A stretch of 8,287 nt of DNA from NCBI GenBank assembly GCA_017382775.1, contig JAFNZQ010000080.1, positions 1-8,287 of the forward strand, given 5' to 3'. The notes below the pieces were generated by a model. It was not told where the DNA came from and did not search any database. It saw only the letters and a program-made list of their open reading frames with translations. Below are positions 7,690 to 8,287 of this stretch, piece by piece. The translations under genes and the position numbers were made by a program. How positions within the stretch are numbered: position 1 is the first letter of the stretch; every line of letters begins with the position of its first letter. The stretch comes from Spirochaetaceae bacterium. GTDB taxonomy: Bacteria > Spirochaetota > Spirochaetia > Treponematales > Treponemataceae.

Positions 7690-8121
7690 ATGGATTTTGG
7701 TTTAATCGGCGCCGGATGCGCATTAGGTATTGCCGCTATTGGCTCGGCAATTGGAATTGGCATTGCAGGTTCTTCTGCCATTGGTGCTTGGAAACGATGC
7801 TATGTCAACAACAAACCCGCACCTTTTATTTTGACGGTTTTCGCAGGTGCTCCTCTTACACAGACAATTTACGGATATTTGGTAATGATGTTCATGAACA
7901 ACTCTGTGTCTGAGGCAACAAAAGGTTGGTACGGACTTGGTTTGGGTATTGCTGCCGGTTTGGCTATGTGCTTTTCCGCCATTGCCCAGGGCAAAGCCGG
8001 TGCTGCCGGTTCTGACGCTTTTGCCGAAACAGGTAAAGGTTTCTCTCAGTATATTACCGTAGTTGGTCTTTGCGAAACAGTTGCTCTGTTCGTAATGGTT
8101 TTCTGTCTTATCAGCGTCTAA
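7690..8121 (+). CDS. ntpK: V-type ATP synthase/ATPase subunit K (rotor-ring proteolipid, predicted Na+-binding)
   Basis: This is the ring-forming proteolipid that carries ions past subunit I. The 143 residues make four hydrophobic helices, a duplicated two-helix hairpin. Helix 1 is Gly/Ala-rich (about 4-33), helix 2 contains AGAPLTQTIYG (52-62), helix 3 ends in SAIAQGKAGAAG (96-107), and helix 4 contains GLCETVALF (126-134). T57, Q58, Q100 and E129 align with T64, Q65, Q110 and E139 of the sodium-binding NtpK of Enterococcus hirae. The first hairpin has Gln where the second has the essential Glu, so there is one carboxylate per four helices, as in other V-type K subunits. The ATG has a strong AGGAG (7679-7683) six bases upstream. 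The gene stands apart from the rest by a 62-base spacer and is the last ATPase gene before a terminator. Confidence 0.95.
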   Translation: MDFGLIGAGCALGIAAIGSAIGIGIAGSSAIGAWKRCYVNNKPAPFILTVFAGAPLTQTIYGYLVMMFMNNSVSEATKGWYGLGLGIAAGLAMCFSAIAQGKAGAAGSDAFAETGKGFSQYITVVGLCETVALFVMVFCLISV

Positions 8122-8145
8122 TTCACGGAAGTATTGGGACAGAGT

Positions 8146-8180
8146 CGGGGGAAATCCTAGGGTTTCCCCCGCTCGTTTTA
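8146..8180 (+). terminator. Probable intrinsic terminator after subunit K
   Basis: CGGGGGAAA (8146-8154) pairs perfectly with TTTCCCCCG (8163-8171) around an eight-base loop. CTCG follows, then TTTTA (8176-8180). The nine-pair GC-rich stem is strong. The T-run is short and set off by four bases, so efficiency is uncertain, but the position right after the last ATPase gene fits the end of the operon. Confidence 0.75.
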
Positions 8181-8187
8181 TATAGCC

Positions 8188-8287
8188 ATGAGATTGGAAA
8201 ATATTGTCTCCGAAATTTCACTTTTTAATGCGGATTTTTTAATCGCGTTGATCAAACTGTTTCTTCTTGGTGCTGTCACCTTTTTGG
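8188..8287 (+). CDS. N-terminus of a probable membrane protein (runs off the window)
   Basis: An open frame starts at the ATG at 8188 and stays open for 33 codons to the window edge. The peptide begins with a short amphipathic stretch (MRLENIVSEISLF) and then becomes strongly hydrophobic (FLIALIKLFLLGAVTFL), like the first membrane helix of an integral membrane protein. A MgtC/SapB-type start is one possibility, but the fragment is too short to name. No clear Shine-Dalgarno sequence precedes the ATG, unlike the other genes here. An in-frame stop at 8158 rules out a much earlier start. Two minus-strand frames are also partly open over this stretch, so a convergent gene cannot be excluded. Confidence 0.45.
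   Translation, partial: MRLENIVSEISLFNADFLIALIKLFLLGAVTFL

Noticed and set aside
7683..7913. Alternative plus-strand frame starting at a GTG just upstream of K
   Set aside because: It overlaps K out of frame and gives a Cys/Trp/Arg-rich peptide with no family features, while K itself is unmistakable.
1..8287. CRISPR arrays, insertion sequences, tRNA or rRNA genes
   Set aside because: No regularly spaced repeats, transposase frames, terminal inverted repeats of element size, or tRNA/rRNA-like sequences were seen; almost all DNA is accounted for by one operon.

Overview
This window is most of a bacterial V-type (A/V-type) ATPase operon, all on the + strand. The order is 3' end of a DUF2764-type gene, then subunits A, B, D and I, then an LPP20-like lipoprotein, a class I/II PLP aminotransferase, and subunit K. 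After K come a probable intrinsic terminator and the start of another reading frame that runs off the window. The DUF2764-A-B-D-I-K order is the compact arrangement known from spirochaetes, Bacteroidota, Chlamydiae and some other Gram-negative phyla. It differs from the larger enterococcal/thermal operons with separate C, F and G genes. The lipoprotein with a lipobox supports a diderm bacterium. A gut or rumen fibrobacter-like or spirochaete-like organism fits the gene order and the visibly TTG-rich leucine usage, but the phylum cannot be fixed from this window alone.

Layout. Positions 1-152 are the C-terminus of the DUF2764 gene, which overlaps the A start by four bases. A (149-1918) and B (1918-3210) overlap by one base. 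A non-coding gap of 211 bases (3211-3421) follows and contains several nested or consecutive inverted repeats. D (3422-4060) overlaps I (4057-5895) by four bases. The lipoprotein (5898-6437) starts two bases after I, and the aminotransferase (6437-7627) overlaps the lipoprotein by one base. A 62-base AT-rich spacer with a short hairpin and a perfect 14-base palindrome precedes K (7690-8121). A GC-rich hairpin followed by four Ts lies at 8146-8180. A probable new gene starts at 8188.

How the genes work together. A and B form the catalytic/regulatory head, D is the central rotor shaft, I is the membrane stator with the conserved arginine, and K is the ion-carrying ring. K has threonine, two glutamines and a glutamate at the positions that bind Na+ in the Enterococcus hirae ring, so a sodium-translocating enzyme is the best prediction. 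The two non-ATPase genes sit between I and K, where the compact operon usually has nothing. Their tight junctions with I indicate co-transcription and probable translational coupling. No genes resembling classical F, G or C subunits are visible. The E subunit gene would be expected just upstream, outside the window.

The parts most worth a second look are the structured B-D gap, the lipoprotein/aminotransferase insertion, and the sodium signature in K.
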